A stretch of 64,000 bases of DNA, taken from contig NC_088916.1 of assembly GCF_963576675.1 (NCBI RefSeq), positions 13,926,501-13,990,500 of the forward strand, read 5' to 3'. Shown here one piece after another: positions 41,803 to 52,706 of the stretch; within the stretch, counting starts at the first letter, position 1, and each line of letters starts with the position of its first letter. Position numbers and translations under genes: made by a program. The DNA is from Euphorbia lathyris. Its lineage: Eukaryota; Streptophyta; Magnoliopsida; Malpighiales; Euphorbiaceae. The notes beneath the pieces were generated by a model. That model searched no databases. It saw only the letters and a program-made list of their open reading frames with translations, and was not told the origin of the DNA.

Positions 41803-42629
41803 GGCAACAAGATTCGAAGGCGAAGCTAGGTCATCTTTCGTGCCTCCAAAACGACCAATTAAAGGAAGGTTATTTAAGTAACCTTGCTTGGGAGAAAGTT
41901 TATTCAGAAGGACGAGTTTTTTTGAAGGTTAAATGAAGGTTAAAAAACCTCTAGAAATCTCTAATTTTTGTCCCACCAAATCGGTGGGATCTGAAGGTTA
42001 AGTGAATTGAATTTACAAATTTATCCCTTTCTAATGGGTTCCTGCAAAAACACTATGAACATCGTGTTCTTTCTATAAGTTTTTTGGATGAGCCACTAAC
42101 ATGCTTTTCTGTAATAATTCAGATTTGAAAGGCACTCATCATGATCAGAAAGAGATTGAAATCTTTTGTAGGAAAAGACGAACACTGATTAGCATAGAGA
42201 AATAGACAGATGGTAGAGAACAAAATTCAAATTCAAATTATTAGGGTAAAGAATTAATGTCTTGTTCCACAGGTAGAAATTGGAATCAAAATGAAACGAA
42301 AATCAGGGGACTCAAAATGTTGATCAATTACATGAGATAGCATAGACCGAAAGAACAGATGATACAGCAAAAAAGAACGACGCAATTTTCTGGGATAAGG
42401 AGATTTTAACAATAATCAAGGGTGTTTTTAGTAATATACACTCTTAACCTTCCTTTGTAAAACCTTACAATAATCAAAGGTGTTTTTAGTAATATACACT
42501 CTTAACCTTCCTTTTTAAAACCTTCTTAAATTCATCTCTATCCAAGCAAAGTTATTTGAAAAACCTCCTCTCTCCTCCCCTCCCTTTATTTTAATGAAAC
42601 TTCTTAAACCCCATCCAAGCAAAGCCTTA

Positions 42630-44337
42630 CATATTTATACCACCTATTACATATCTAGACTATTTCAATATAAACTCTCTCTAAATACCTATCAAAATAA
42701 ATTCTAATAAATTATTATAAGCAAGTTTAGTGAAATAATAGGTGAGTTAATCATCCAAAGGTTGTACTTTGATTAAATATATATTTTTAAATTTTCATTT
42801 TCGAGTTTTCGATTTTTCTTTTCCTGGTTTTAAAATGGTAAAAAAAACATCACTAAGCTCCCAATCTTTCATTTTCTGGTATATTAACCGTTGATTTTTT
42901 TATTTTCTGTCATATTAAGTCTTTAATTGTCAAATTGGTTAGTTGTGAATATCTAATATAGTTAAAAAAAATATATGTTATTAACTCTATCTGTGTTTGA
43001 AATTATATTTTTTACCGCTCGAAATAAGGTTTTTAGAGTTGCCATATAGCCACGCCACATATTAAAAACTGTTTTGAACTGTTAAAATTAAAAATTTCTT
43101 TTTTTTTTTTTGGTAGAAAAGGAAAAGAAAAACGAATAACAACAAACTACCCAGGAATTAGCCTAGGGAAGCTAACCCCAATCCTATCTTCTAAGAGAAG
43201 ATGAGAGATGAAACTAGGGGAAACAGGAAGGGTAGTAACGCCTAACGTCCCTTCATGGCCCGCCGCCGCCAAGCGATCAGCAACACGATTCTGCTCTCTA
43301 AAAATGTGTCTGAACTCTACGAACTCAAAGGAGGAGCAAAGCCTTATAATAGCTTTGATGAGGTTGCGACTGTTAAGACCCATAGAATGATTCTTAGAAA
43401 TCATTTTGATTGCTTCCAAATTATCAGACTCCACAGAGAGCCTCTTAACACCCAGCCTTTTAGCAAGATTGATTCCAGTAAGAATAGCCCAGAGCTCCGC
43501 AGAAAAGGAAGAACCCAACCCTAAATTCTGGGAGAACCCAGAAAGCCAGACGCCCCCTACATCTCTAAGCACACCTCCAGCCGCAATCTTACCGTAGTTG
43601 AAATGAATGACACTCTATTAATCAAGTTTTATATTCAGAAAATAAAAAGATCAGTAATGTCTAAATAAAAATTCAAGGGTTAAATGTACCAAAAAAATAA
43701 AAGATAGAGGCCTCAAAATAATTTTTGCCATTTAAAATTTCAGCTAACCCAGGATTGCCAAAATAATTTCTATCATCTGCTACAATCGGTTAACCATTAA
43801 AAATATAAATAAATTACTATCATGGTACCTAAACTTTATTTTTTACACACTTAGATACCGAGAATTCATTTTTACACGAGAAAATACGATCATAATGGAT
43901 CATGTTCTAATATTGGTGACCAAAATGGTCGTAAAGGAGTTTTAATTTTGTAGGATAAAGACACTTAAAAAAAAGATACCTAAAACAATTCAATTAAGTA
44001 GACATAAATTTGGAGTACATCCTACTAACAATATTGTTATAACTGGATCAGACATCAAACTGGATTTATAGTTGGATCAAATGTCATTTGTTCAACCAAA
44101 TAACTCAATTTTATCAGACTGAAAGACTTAATAAATAAATAATATTATATAAATATATATAATTTAAAACTAGGAATAAGGTGCAAATTTACCTGTATTT
44201 TTTTTTTGGAAGTGCAAATTTACCCTTAACGTATAAAATAGTACAATTTTACCCCTAACGTTGCAAAAAAAGACTAATTTTACCTTTATCTAACAGAAAA
44301 TTTAAATAGACCGGTTACTACTATTTGACTCATTTTT
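42630..44337 (+). repeat. AT-rich duplicated unit, copy C, middle part
   Basis: It continues from 29551 with CATATTTATACCACCTATTA, parallel to copy A from about 10340 and copy B from about 13240, up to CTACTATTTGACTCATTTTT, where the LINE composite begins. It is interrupted only by the LINE B fragment at 43099-43595. Confidence 0.75.
43099..43595 (-). pseudogene. 5'-truncated LINE B fragment (RNase H end)
   Basis: The poly-T on the left (43099-43111) marks the 3' end of a minus-strand LINE. The 141-aa frame at 43572-43147 is the RNase H C-terminus and is almost identical to the end of LINE B ORF2 at 59735. The fragment stops at CTTACCGT (43595), where LINE B continues. Compared with copies A and B, about five target bases (AACAC) are missing and no duplication is seen. 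Confidence 0.88.
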
Positions 44338-44750
44338 TTTTTGGTAGGGAAAAGAAAAATAAAAAAACACCACAACACACTAGCCCGGGATTAGCCGATG
44401 AAAGATAACTCCCACATTATCTTCAAAAAGCAAAGACAGCAGGAACTCAGGGGGAGAAGAGAAAATAGACACACCCATGGCCCTCTCATGGCCCTCAGCA
44501 GCAAGCCGATCCACCACCCAATTTTGCTCTTTGTAAACATGGCAAAAGTTGACAGTATCGAAAGTGGAGCAAATCCTTCTAATTGTTTTAACTAAATTCT
44601 GGCTCCCCAAACACAGAGACTTTTTATCTGAAATCATATTATCCACTTTGAGATTGTCTGACTCCACGCGCAGCTTTTTAATCCCCAGATCCTCTGCCAT
44701 CCTATGCCCTGAAAAGATACCCCAAAATTCTGCAATAAACGAAGAACCCG
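44338..44750 (-). pseudogene. LINE B-type fragment forming the left half of a LINE composite
   Basis: A poly-T start (44338-44342 and following) and a 106-aa frame (44700-44380) with A-E-D-L-G-I, V-E-S-D-N-L and D-R-L-A motifs identify the RNase H tail of a LINE B relative, more diverged than the 43099 copy. It is 5'-truncated at about 44750, where a LINE A segment starts in the opposite orientation. Confidence 0.8.
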
Positions 44751-45832
44751 GTGCCTACGATTGCTGATCAATTGCATATCCTATTGAATCTGCAGACCAA
44801 TTTATATGAGCCTGTCCAGAATTACAGACAAAATGGTGGCTGGTCTAACCTGCATACGCTGCCTGGAAATATTCAAGTAAGAATTCATCAGATTAAGGTT
44901 ATAAACGGGTCAGATTTGTGCATTTGGGAACCATCGGACTCGGGGCCAGCTAACAGCTAAGTCATATTACGCTAATCACATCTTGGGAGCTCGGGTTACT
45001 TGGAGCAAATTTCTGTGGAATTCGCACATTCCACCCAAAAGAGCCGCCTCCTGTTGGAAGCTTTTGCACAGTAAATTGGCGCTGCAATCCATGCTGCAAA
45101 ATCACGGCTTTCATCTTGCTCAAAGATGCGAGCTTTGCAAATCAGGAGAAGAGTCCACTTCTCATTTGTTTATTAACTGTGTGGTTGCCAAGGAGCTTTG
45201 GTTATTGATCTTTAACTAGTTTGGCATTTCATACTGCTGTAATTCTAATGTTGCATATTTTTTCTCAATGCTACGTGCCGTGAGAATCAGAAGGAGTAGG
45301 CGAAAGGAATGGATCTTCGCGGTTATAACATGCATCTGGTTCATTTGGTTTATCAGAAACCGAGCTATATTTGAAGCAGATCTCCCTTGAATCCAAAATC
45401 TCAAACACAGGCTTATGCTATTGATAAGAGATGGATGTGCTACCAACGTTATTGTTGCACGTCCGCCTCCGGAACCAGATTTTGTAACTGTTCGCTGGCT
45501 GGCTCCTCCGGCGTAATGGATAAAGGTAAATACAAATGGGCCAGCGAGCTCCACATGTAATGCCGGTGCAGGAGGGATTTTTCACAACTCAAGGGGCTTT
45601 GTTATCGGTTGTTTTGCTTTCCCTATCCAATGCTCGCCCCCTCACATCGCTGAACTGAAAGCAATTGCCTTTGCTGTCAAAGCTGCATGGGAGAGAAATT
45701 GGAGGAGCATCTGGATTGAATCAGACTCGGCTTATGCGGTTCACCTGCTCAATTAAAACAGGACTGATGTGTCGTGGAGAATACAGAGGGAATGACAATC
45801 CTGCTTATCCCAACTTTCTGAAATGAACTGGC
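44751..45832 (+). pseudogene. LINE A-type 3' fragment, part 1
   Basis: The plus strand encodes the LINE A region after RT: I-A-D-Q-L-H, then N-L-Y-E-P, the zinc-binding C-E-L-C-K-S region, and RNase H up to M-N-W. The frame breaks near 44960 (one-base indel) and again near 45220-45760. It is cut at 45832 by a copia element and resumes at 51512. Confidence 0.85.
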
Positions 45833-47169
45833 TGTTGAAACACCTTTCCACATAATTTTGATTTGACAAAATTGTTTAAGTATAATTTAAAATACATATT
45901 CTAAACACACTAAGTTTAAATGCTTTGATTTATTCTACTAATGTGTTTGTTCAATGTTGAGTTAAAACTGTTATAAGACATAAGGATTAAAAGGCCCAAG
46001 CCCAATACGGAAGCCAAGGCCCAAGTCAAACAACTCAGTACAACTCGGCCCGCGTGTGTCAAGACGTTGCCATTTTGAACAAAACGCAACTCAGCAAAAG
46101 GAAGGATCTAGAAGACCTTCGAGAACAACTTCAAGACGAAGCTGCTGAGTAGTCTCGACAAAGCGTACAAGACAGCAGCTGGCAAAGGAAAACTTCCAGA
46201 CAAAGTATTTCCCCTTTGGGCAAAGTTCAGACGACACAGTATGCTGTCCAGTTGACTTTACCATAAAAGGAGAGACAGTCTGCTGAGCTGATCGAGGACA
46301 GAAGATACACAATTCTGATTGGCCGAGAGCTCTGAGCAAGTCAGGATGACAATGACATGTAGCCGTTTCCCTCCAACGGTTATTTCGAAATTCGAAATGA
46401 CCGATGCCCAGACGTCTCTATAAATAGTGCCATTAGAAGCTTCACTCAACACAGAACTTGATCAAGCCATTACGCTGACCAAATTTCTACAAGTTCTGCA
46501 AGCAAAGAAGCAAAGCAAAATCTTACACTACAATTCTTATATCTGTGTAAAAGTCTAGAGTGATTGTTTCAATCGTCTAAAGTGTCTTAGCAAATCTTTG
46601 TATAGGACAAAACACTTATCATTTCTAGAGATAGAAAGGAGAGGCTGAGTACTCGGTTTTAAGTACTCAGCGAGAGATTAGGATTGAGTAGAGGTATAGA
46701 GGAAGGTACTCTTGTCATACTCAGTTGCTGATATTGTAAAAGGTTTGAGGCTCTACCTTTAAAGAGCTCAGTAGAGGATTCGAAATCTCAGAACGTGTTC
46801 CGGGGACAGGACGTAGGCTTAGAAGAAGCCGAACCTGGATAAATCTGCTAAGTGAAGTATTTCTTACCTTTAACTCCTTATTTATATTGCTTGCTTAAAA
46901 TAACCAAAAACCGACCAAGTAAAGAGGTCAAGTTGAGTTGTGCGCGTTGAACGTCTGAGCTCAGGAATAGACTCTAAGTGCTATCTCCTGACACAAGCTA
47001 AGAAACTGACCTAGTCACCAGTTGACTAAGCCAGTATCTTGATGTTTACTCAGCGCCACTGTTAAAACCTTTTTCCTTAGAAAAAGAAGTCTGCCCTAAT
47101 TGCAAAAAAGTTTAAATAGTTCCTAACCCCCCCTTGGAACTATACTTGCAACCTTACAAGGGACCAACA
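45833..47169 (+). repeat. 5' LTR of the copia element (1337 bp)
   Basis: It runs from TGTTGAAACACC to GGGACCAACA, with a TATA box (TATAAATA, 46419-46426). The ORFs inside it are not genes. Confidence 0.9.
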
Positions 47170-47171
47170 AG

Positions 47172-47185
47172 TGGTATCAGAGCTT
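47172..47185 (+). other. Primer binding site (initiator Met-tRNA)
   Basis: TGGTATCAGAGCTT begins two bases after the LTR. TGGTATCAGAGC is the classic copia site complementary to the initiator methionine tRNA. Confidence 0.88.
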
Positions 47186-47231
47186 AAAAGCTCACTCTAA
47201 AAGGTCTAACAACCTTGAGCTGATCCCTACC

Positions 47232-48962
47232 ATGGGCGAAAACAGCACTCGGTTTCTCCCTGGAAACCAAACAACTCAAATACTGCCTGAGGGGCTGTCC
47301 ATTACTAGGCCTCCCCTATTCTTCGGGTCAAACTATACCTTCTGGAAGAATAGGATGAAAAACTTCATTCAGGCTACAAACATGAGTGCCTGGCTATCTA
47401 TAGTCCAAGGCCCATTTGTACCTGTCGAGGTTGTGGCTGGCCAAACAGTTGTAAAAGCTGAGGCCAAATGGACACAGGATGATATTAAGAAGCTCCAAAA
47501 CCATGCTTCGGCTATCAATATGCTTCACTGTGCGCTCGATGCTGCAGAATATAATAAAATCACAGGTTGTGAGTCGGCACAAGAGATCTGGAGAAAGCTG
47601 GAAGTCACCAACGAGGGAACCAATAAGGTAAAGGAGTCCAAGGTGAATCAGCAGATGAGACTGTACGAGCTATTCGAGATGAACAATGATGAGGGCATTT
47701 CAAACATGAATGCAAGGTTTACCAATATCATTAATGAGCTCAAGAGACTTGGGAAAATCTTCACTGAGGAAGAACAAGTCAAAAAGATACTCAGGAGTCT
47801 TCCTAAAGACTGGCAAGCAAAGAAGACAGCAGTTGAGGAAGCTCAGGATTTAACCACCTACAAATATGAAGAACTCATCGGTTCATTGCTGACCCATGAG
47901 ATATCCATGAAAAACTTTGAGGTGAAGGAAAAATCTGAAGACAAGAAGCAGAAATCCCTTGTCATAAAAGCTGACTCCACTGACGGGAGTTCAACTGACA
48001 ATGAGGAGATGGCTATGTTCACAAGGAAGATGAAAAGGCTATTCAGGAAGAGTGACAAATACTCTAAAAAGCCTTACAGAAAGTTTGATAAGTATAAAGC
48101 TGACTCATGTGACAGCAAATACAGAAAGGACAGCTCAAAGCCCATTACATGCTTTGAGTGCCATCAAACTGGCCATATTAAGTCAAACTGCCCCACGCTG
48201 AGGAAAGACAAGAAAAGTGGGAAGAAAGCAATGGTGGCTACTTGGAGCGACAGCGATGAGTCTTCATCTACAGAAACTGAGGCCACCGAGTCAGCGAAGA
48301 TATGCTTCATGGCTGACGAACTTGTTGAGCCATGCGTCTCTGAGCATGCTGACCTATCAGATGACGAGGAGCAATCAAATGAGGTAATTTCTCTTCCCCA
48401 GCTCAGAAACGATATGGTTAATGCCCTGAGTGATCTCTATACACTTGTCAAGAAGTGTAATAAGAAAGTTAGAGCACTCAGCAGGCGCTGTGACGAAGTG
48501 GAAGAGGTCAAACTGAGTGACCTCAGATACCTTCTTCGGGACAATACAACTCTGCATGATAACATGAAGATCATACATGAGTCTGTCTCTGAAGTCCAGT
48601 CAGTTTCAAAGAAACTGAGTAAGGACGTCACAACTATCCAGAACCAACTAAAGGTTCCAAATAAAAGAAACAGTCCTCTGAGAACTCAGTACCAAGGTAC
48701 TAAGCAGAGATGGAATCCCCAGCGAAAAGTCCAGTGTGACTTTTGTGGGAAGTTAGGACACACCACTAAGGTGTGCTGGCACGCTCAGCACTGGGGTGCT
48801 GACAAGTCAGTGAAACATCCTAAACAGAAGGTCAGTTGTGACTTCTGTGGAAAGAATGGCCATACTGTCCATGTATGTCACCATAAAACAAAATATGATG
48901 CTTTACCTGTTGCACCTAACAAGCAAGGACCCAAAAAGAATTGGGTACCTAAAAGTAACTAG
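47232..48962 (+). CDS. Copia Gag (576 aa) with three CCHC zinc knuckles
   Basis: The frame starts at the first ATG after the PBS. A UBN2/DUF4219-type copia Gag domain covers about residues 30-240. It is followed by a CCHC knuckle at about 307 (C-F-E-C-H), an acidic and coiled-coil-like stretch (350-480), and two more knuckles at about 502 and 536 (both C-D-F-C-G-K). It would form the virus-like particle and bind RNA. Most plant copia Gags have one knuckle, so three is notable. It ends at TAG 48960-48962. The frame has no internal stop, so the protein may still be made, although the element lacks pol functions. Confidence 0.9.
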   Translation: MGENSTRFLPGNQTTQILPEGLSITRPPLFFGSNYTFWKNRMKNFIQATNMSAWLSIVQGPFVPVEVVAGQTVVKAEAKWTQDDIKKLQNHASAINMLHCALDAAEYNKITGCESAQEIWRKLEVTNEGTNKVKESKVNQQMRLYELFEMNNDEGISNMNARFTNIINELKRLGKIFTEEEQVKKILRSLPKDWQAKKTAVEEAQDLTTYKYEELIGSLLTHEISMKNFEVKEKSEDKKQKSLVIKADSTDGSSTDNEEMAMFTRKMKRLFRKSDKYSKKPYRKFDKYKADSCDSKYRKDSSKPITCFECHQTGHIKSNCPTLRKDKKSGKKAMVATWSDSDESSSTETEATESAKICFMADELVEPCVSEHADLSDDEEQSNEVISLPQLRNDMVNALSDLYTLVKKCNKKVRALSRRCDEVEEVKLSDLRYLLRDNTTLHDNMKIIHESVSEVQSVSKKLSKDVTTIQNQLKVPNKRNSPLRTQYQGTKQRWNPQRKVQCDFCGKLGHTTKVCWHAQHWGADKSVKHPKQKVSCDFCGKNGHTVHVCHHKTKYDALPVAPNKQGPKKNWVPKSN

Positions 48963-48967
48963 TTACA

Positions 48968-50986
48968 ATGCAGGTAAGCCTGAGATGTGCCGAGAAGTCA
49001 AAGATGTGGTATATTGACAGCGCATGCTCAAGGCATATGACGGGTGATGAAACTCAGTTCATCACGTTTGAGCGTAAACGAGGAGGGAGCGTAAGTTTTG
49101 GAGACAACAAGAAGGGTAAGATAGTAGGGTCAGGAACCATCGGAGGTAATCCTACTATTGAATCTGTCTCCCTAGTCAGCGGACTCAAATATAACTTACT
49201 CAGCGTAGCTCAGCTATGTGACAATGGGAGAAAAGTTATATTTGATGCTACTGGATGTAAAATATACGAGGGTAAAACAAATGAGTTAATTTTAACTGCC
49301 CCTCGGATAGATAATGTCTTTATGCTAGACTTAGAGAAAAAGTTTTCAAAAACTGTGTGCTTAGTATCAAAGGAAGAAAATTTCTGGCTATGGCACATGA
49401 GACTTGGTCATGTAAGCATGGACCTCCTGGCCAAACTAGCAAGAAAGCAATTGGTTGAGGGACTGCCTGAACTTAAATTTCAAAAAGATCAATTATGCCA
49501 CTCTTGCCAAGCTGGAAAACAAACCAAACAATCTTTTCATAGCAAAAATATTGTCTCAACTAAACGTCCGTTAGAGTTACTACACTTGGATCTCTTCGGT
49601 CCAGTCCAGCCGCTGAGTCTGGGTGGAAGAAGATTTTCCTTGGTCATTGTAGATGACTTCTCTCGGTATACGTGGGTCATCTTGCTGACCAGTAAGGATG
49701 AAACCTTTGAGACATTTTCAAATTTGGTTAGAAAAATTGAAAATGAAAAAGACCTAAAATTAGCTCACATCCGTAGTGATAACGGTGGAGAATTTAAAAA
49801 CCAAAATTTTGTTGAATTCTGTGAAGCCAGCGGCATTGACCATAATTTTTCTGCTCCTAGAACACCTCAGCAAAATGGGGTTGTAGAAAGGAAGAACAGA
49901 ACTCTGGTTGAAATAGCCAGGACAATGCTGGATGAGCATAGGCTTCCAAAGTATTTTTGGGGAGAGGCTGTTAACACAGCATGCTATATTCTTAATAGGG
50001 CTCTAGTTAGACCTATACTCAAGAAAACCCCCTATGAACTTTGGAAAGGACGAAAGCCAAATATTGGATACTTTCGTGCCTTTGGCTGTAGATGTTTTAT
50101 TTTAAATACCAAAGATAGCTTAGCAAAGTTTGATTCAAAAGCTGATGAGGCTATCTTTTTGGGCTACTCAACAAACAGCAAAGCATACAGAGTTTTTAAT
50201 AAGCGAACTCAAGTTTTAGAAGAGTCGGTACATGTAGAGTTCGACGAAACTGACCCTGCAGGTAGATACCAGCCGCTGACCGAAGATGATCCACACCCAG
50301 TAACCACCGCTGACCAAGAACCAGCTACTGAGTCATTCACGAAAAGGCTGACCAATAGTAAGAGTGAACCTAAGATTACTTTTACTGACCCATCTACTTC
50401 TGCAGAGATTGTTGAAACAGAGACAACACAAGACATAAATCTACCTAAAGAGATAAGGATTCCAAGAGGGCACTCAGAAAGTGCAATCCTTGATTCTGCT
50501 GGGAATACCCTGATGACGAGGAATCAACTCAGGAAGTACCTCAGTAATGTTGCCTTCGTCTCAGTACAAGAACCGAAGAATTTCGCTGAAGCTGAGTACG
50601 ATGAATTCTGGATGATCGCAATGCAAGAGGAGCTCGATCAATTTAGAAGAAACGATGTATGGGAGTTAGTGCCTCATCCAAAGAGTCAAAAGACCATCGG
50701 AACAAGATGGGTCTTCAGGAACAAGATGGACGAACAAGGAAACGTAGTCAGGAACAAAGCAAGGCTTATAGCTCAGGGCTACAGTCAGCAAGAAGGTATT
50801 GACTATGGTGAGACCTTTGTCCCAGTGGCAAGGCTAGAGGCAATTACAATTCTATGTGCATATGCATCTTACATGAACTTTAAATTATTCCAAATGGATG
50901 TCAAAAGTGCATTTCTTAATGGAGTTATAAACGAGGAGGTTTATGTAAATCAACCTCCAGGTTTTGAGATAGAAATGAGAGGCTGA
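48968..50986 (+). pseudogene. Copia Pol, truncated inside reverse transcriptase
   Basis: The frame opens five bases after the gag stop in a different register. Protease: W-Y-I-D-S-A-C (Asp about 17). GAG-pre-integrase H-H-C-C: W-H-M-R-L-G-H near 142 and C-H-S-C near 180. Integrase core: D in H-L-D-L-F-G near 208, D in R-S-D-N-G-G near 270, E in V-V-E-R-K-N near 306. RT begins about 535 and reaches V-K-S-A-F-L-N-G (about 644) and N-Q-P-P-G-F-E. The coding sequence then passes into LTR sequence at 50966-50975 and stops at 50986, before Y-V-D-D and RNase H. Reverse transcription by this copy is impossible; protease and integrase look whole. Confidence 0.9.
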
Positions 50987-51506
50987 GTACTCGGTTTTAA
51001 GTACTCAGCGAGAGATTGGGATTGAGTAGAGGTATAGAGGAAGGTACTCTTGTCATACTCAGTTGCTGATATTGTAAAAGGTTTGAGGCTCTACCTTTAA
51101 AGAGCTCAGTAGAGGATTCGAAATCTCGGAACGTGTTCCGGGGATAGGACGTAGGCTTAGAAGAAGCCGAACCTGGATAAATCTGCTGAGTGAAGTATTT
51201 CTTACCTTTAACTCCTTATTTATATTGCTTGCTTAAAATAACCAAAACTGACCAAGTAAAGAGGTCAAATTGAGTTGTGCGCGTTGAACGTCTGAGCTCA
51301 GGAATAGACTCTAAGTGCTATCTCCTGACTCAAGCTAAGAAACTGACCTAGTCACCAGTTGACTAAGCCAGTATCTTGCTGTTTACTCAGCGCCGCTGTT
51401 AAAACCTTTTTCCTTAGAAAAAGAAGTCTGCCCTAATTGCAAAAAAGTTTAAATAGTTCCTAACCCCCCTTTGGAACTATACTTGCAACCTTACAAGGGA
51501 CCAACA
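50976..51506 (+). repeat. 3' LTR remnant of the copia element (5' part deleted)
   Basis: The segment matches 46638-47169 of the 5' LTR, with about ten differences. The first roughly 800 bases of the LTR are missing because the deletion joined pol to the LTR interior. Confidence 0.9.
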
Positions 51507-51511
51507 CTGGC

Positions 51512-51847
51512 GAGCTACACATATTTTTAGAGAAGGCAATCAGGCAGCAGATCGTTTAGCTAGTCACGGCCAATCAGCTACGTCTACCTGCTGGTGGCAT
51601 TCGGCACCATATTTCTGTCAAGCATTTGTGTTTGATGATTTATGTAATGTTGCTCACATACGTTTTTTGTGACTTTTTTGTTTCTTCCTTTCCTTTCTTT
51701 GTTCTGTTCCTCCCCCTCTGTAATTTTTTATTTTTTTCAATAATATTCGGGTTGTTGGTTGTGTCGGGGGTGCCAGCCTAGCTGGGATATCTGACCTTCC
51801 TTCGCGTCCCAACTTTCAGTCAAAAAAAAGCCTAGATTCTAAGAAAA
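51512..51847 (+). pseudogene. LINE A-type 3' fragment, part 2, with 3' UTR and short A tail
   Basis: The reading frame resumes directly after the copia duplication: R-A-T-H-I-F-R-E-G-N-Q-A-A-D-R-L-A, then a stop and the LINE A 3' UTR (GGGGGTGCCAGCCTAGCTGG), ending CAGTCAAAAAAAA. About 14 bases of filler (GCCTAGATTCTAAG) precede the target duplication ACTCATTTTTT at 51848. Confidence 0.85.
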
Positions 51848-51857
51848 ACTCATTTTT

Positions 51858-52508
51858 TAATTATCACGTCGAACCTTTCAAACATCAAGCATGCCTAAAA
51901 TATTTACTCTATTACTAACCTAGTTACAAACAACCTATTTTATTCTACGGCAAATATATTAATACTTGTATATACCTTTTTTTCAAATAGATTTTCAATA
52001 TTATTTTAACTTTTCCATCAGCTTGATTAATTTCAGTGGATTTTATTCAATATCATTTAGTTTTCCTAGATTTCAGAATATGTGAAGGAGGTAAAATTGA
52101 TGTGAAATTGCACCTTTTACTTTTGAAATTCATTTAAAATTTTATTAAAATTTTATTAAAAGTTTCAGTATTTTTCAAATGAGTTGTAATATATTTGATG
52201 TACTTTCACACGATTTCTTTCACTGTCGTTGAATTTATGAGCATTTTAGAATTAGTTAAGATTGATATGATATGTTTTTGAACTTATTCATAAATTGCTT
52301 TAATAATACTCATTAGTTTCAAAATATTGATTATGCTCTGATTACTTTCCTTTCAACCTCTCTAACGTATGAGAAATGAGATTTTTTCCATTTTTTCTAC
52401 CTTTATGTTTTTCCTTTTTGGAGTGATTTTTTTTTCAATTGTTTTAAACTCTGTATTTAAAATCAAATGAAGCTTAAGAATGTAATGTAGAATTATGTAA
52501 TGTAAATT
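51858..52508 (+). repeat. AT-rich duplicated unit, copy C, last part
   Basis: It resumes AATTATCACGTCGAACCTTT and runs parallel to copy B (28140-28790), including TTCCATCAGCTTGATTAATT, up to the copia LTR at 52509. Confidence 0.75.
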
Positions 52509-52706
52509 TGTCTTATATTAATTAAGAGGTACAGGAGTTCATTTATTTATACGTGAAGTGCCATAAGTCCTGTGTAATTCTAATACCGAGATAACCCTAA
52601 AGGAAAGGAATTACAGAGAAGGGTAAAGTCTAACTAAAGGATAATCGAGAGTGTAATTATCCTAGTATACTTCTAATGAAAATAATCTGAATTATATGTA
52701 GTAACA
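52509..52706 (-). repeat. Copia 3' LTR (198 bp)
   Basis: On the minus strand it starts TGTTACTACATATAATTC right after GGGGGT and ends AATATAAGACA. It is the homologue of the solo LTR at 28896-29096, and both bound copy C of the AT-rich unit. Confidence 0.75.

Larger units (their letters stand above)
29602..41856 (-). mobile_element. LINE A: nearly full-length L1-type plant LINE, split by an LTR retrotransposon
   Basis: A 19-bp duplication, AATTAAAGGAAGGTTATTT, flanks the element (29583-29601 and 41857-41875). The 3' end is on the left with a short A tail (TTTTTTT around 29602). ORF1 starts 54 bp from the 5' end and ORF2 follows, so the copy is essentially full length: about 5.6 kb once the inserted 34142-40804 element and its 5-bp duplication are discounted. 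Several stops and frameshifts make it inactive. Confidence 0.9.
29552..42626. mobile_element. Harbinger-like element 3, carrying a LINE
   Basis: The ends GGGTCTGCTTGGATAGAGG (left) and CCCCATCCAAGCAAAGCC (right) are imperfect inverses, flanked by TTA at 29549-29551 and 42627-42629. Copies A and B show the empty site as one uninterrupted TTTACATATTTATA / TTTACATGTTTATA. Its own DNA is about 50 bp on the left plus 750 bp on the right and has no transposase ORF. Near 42409-42515 a segment of about 50 bp containing GTGTTTTTAGTAATATACAC is tandemly duplicated. Confidence 0.8.
45833..51506 (+). mobile_element. Ty1/copia retrotransposon with a large internal deletion
   Basis: The 5-bp duplication CTGGC (45828-45832 and 51507-51511), a complete 5' LTR starting TGTTG and a 3' end finishing CAACA define the element. 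Gag, protease, integrase and the start of RT are present, but the rest of RT, RNase H, the PPT and the first 800 or so bases of the 3' LTR are missing. The overlapping LTR parts differ by about 2% by eye. It lies inside a LINE A fragment. Confidence 0.93.

Noticed and set aside
46091..46452. Minus-strand ORFs in the copia LTR
   Set aside because: They lie in the LTR and overlap its promoter; nothing supports expression.
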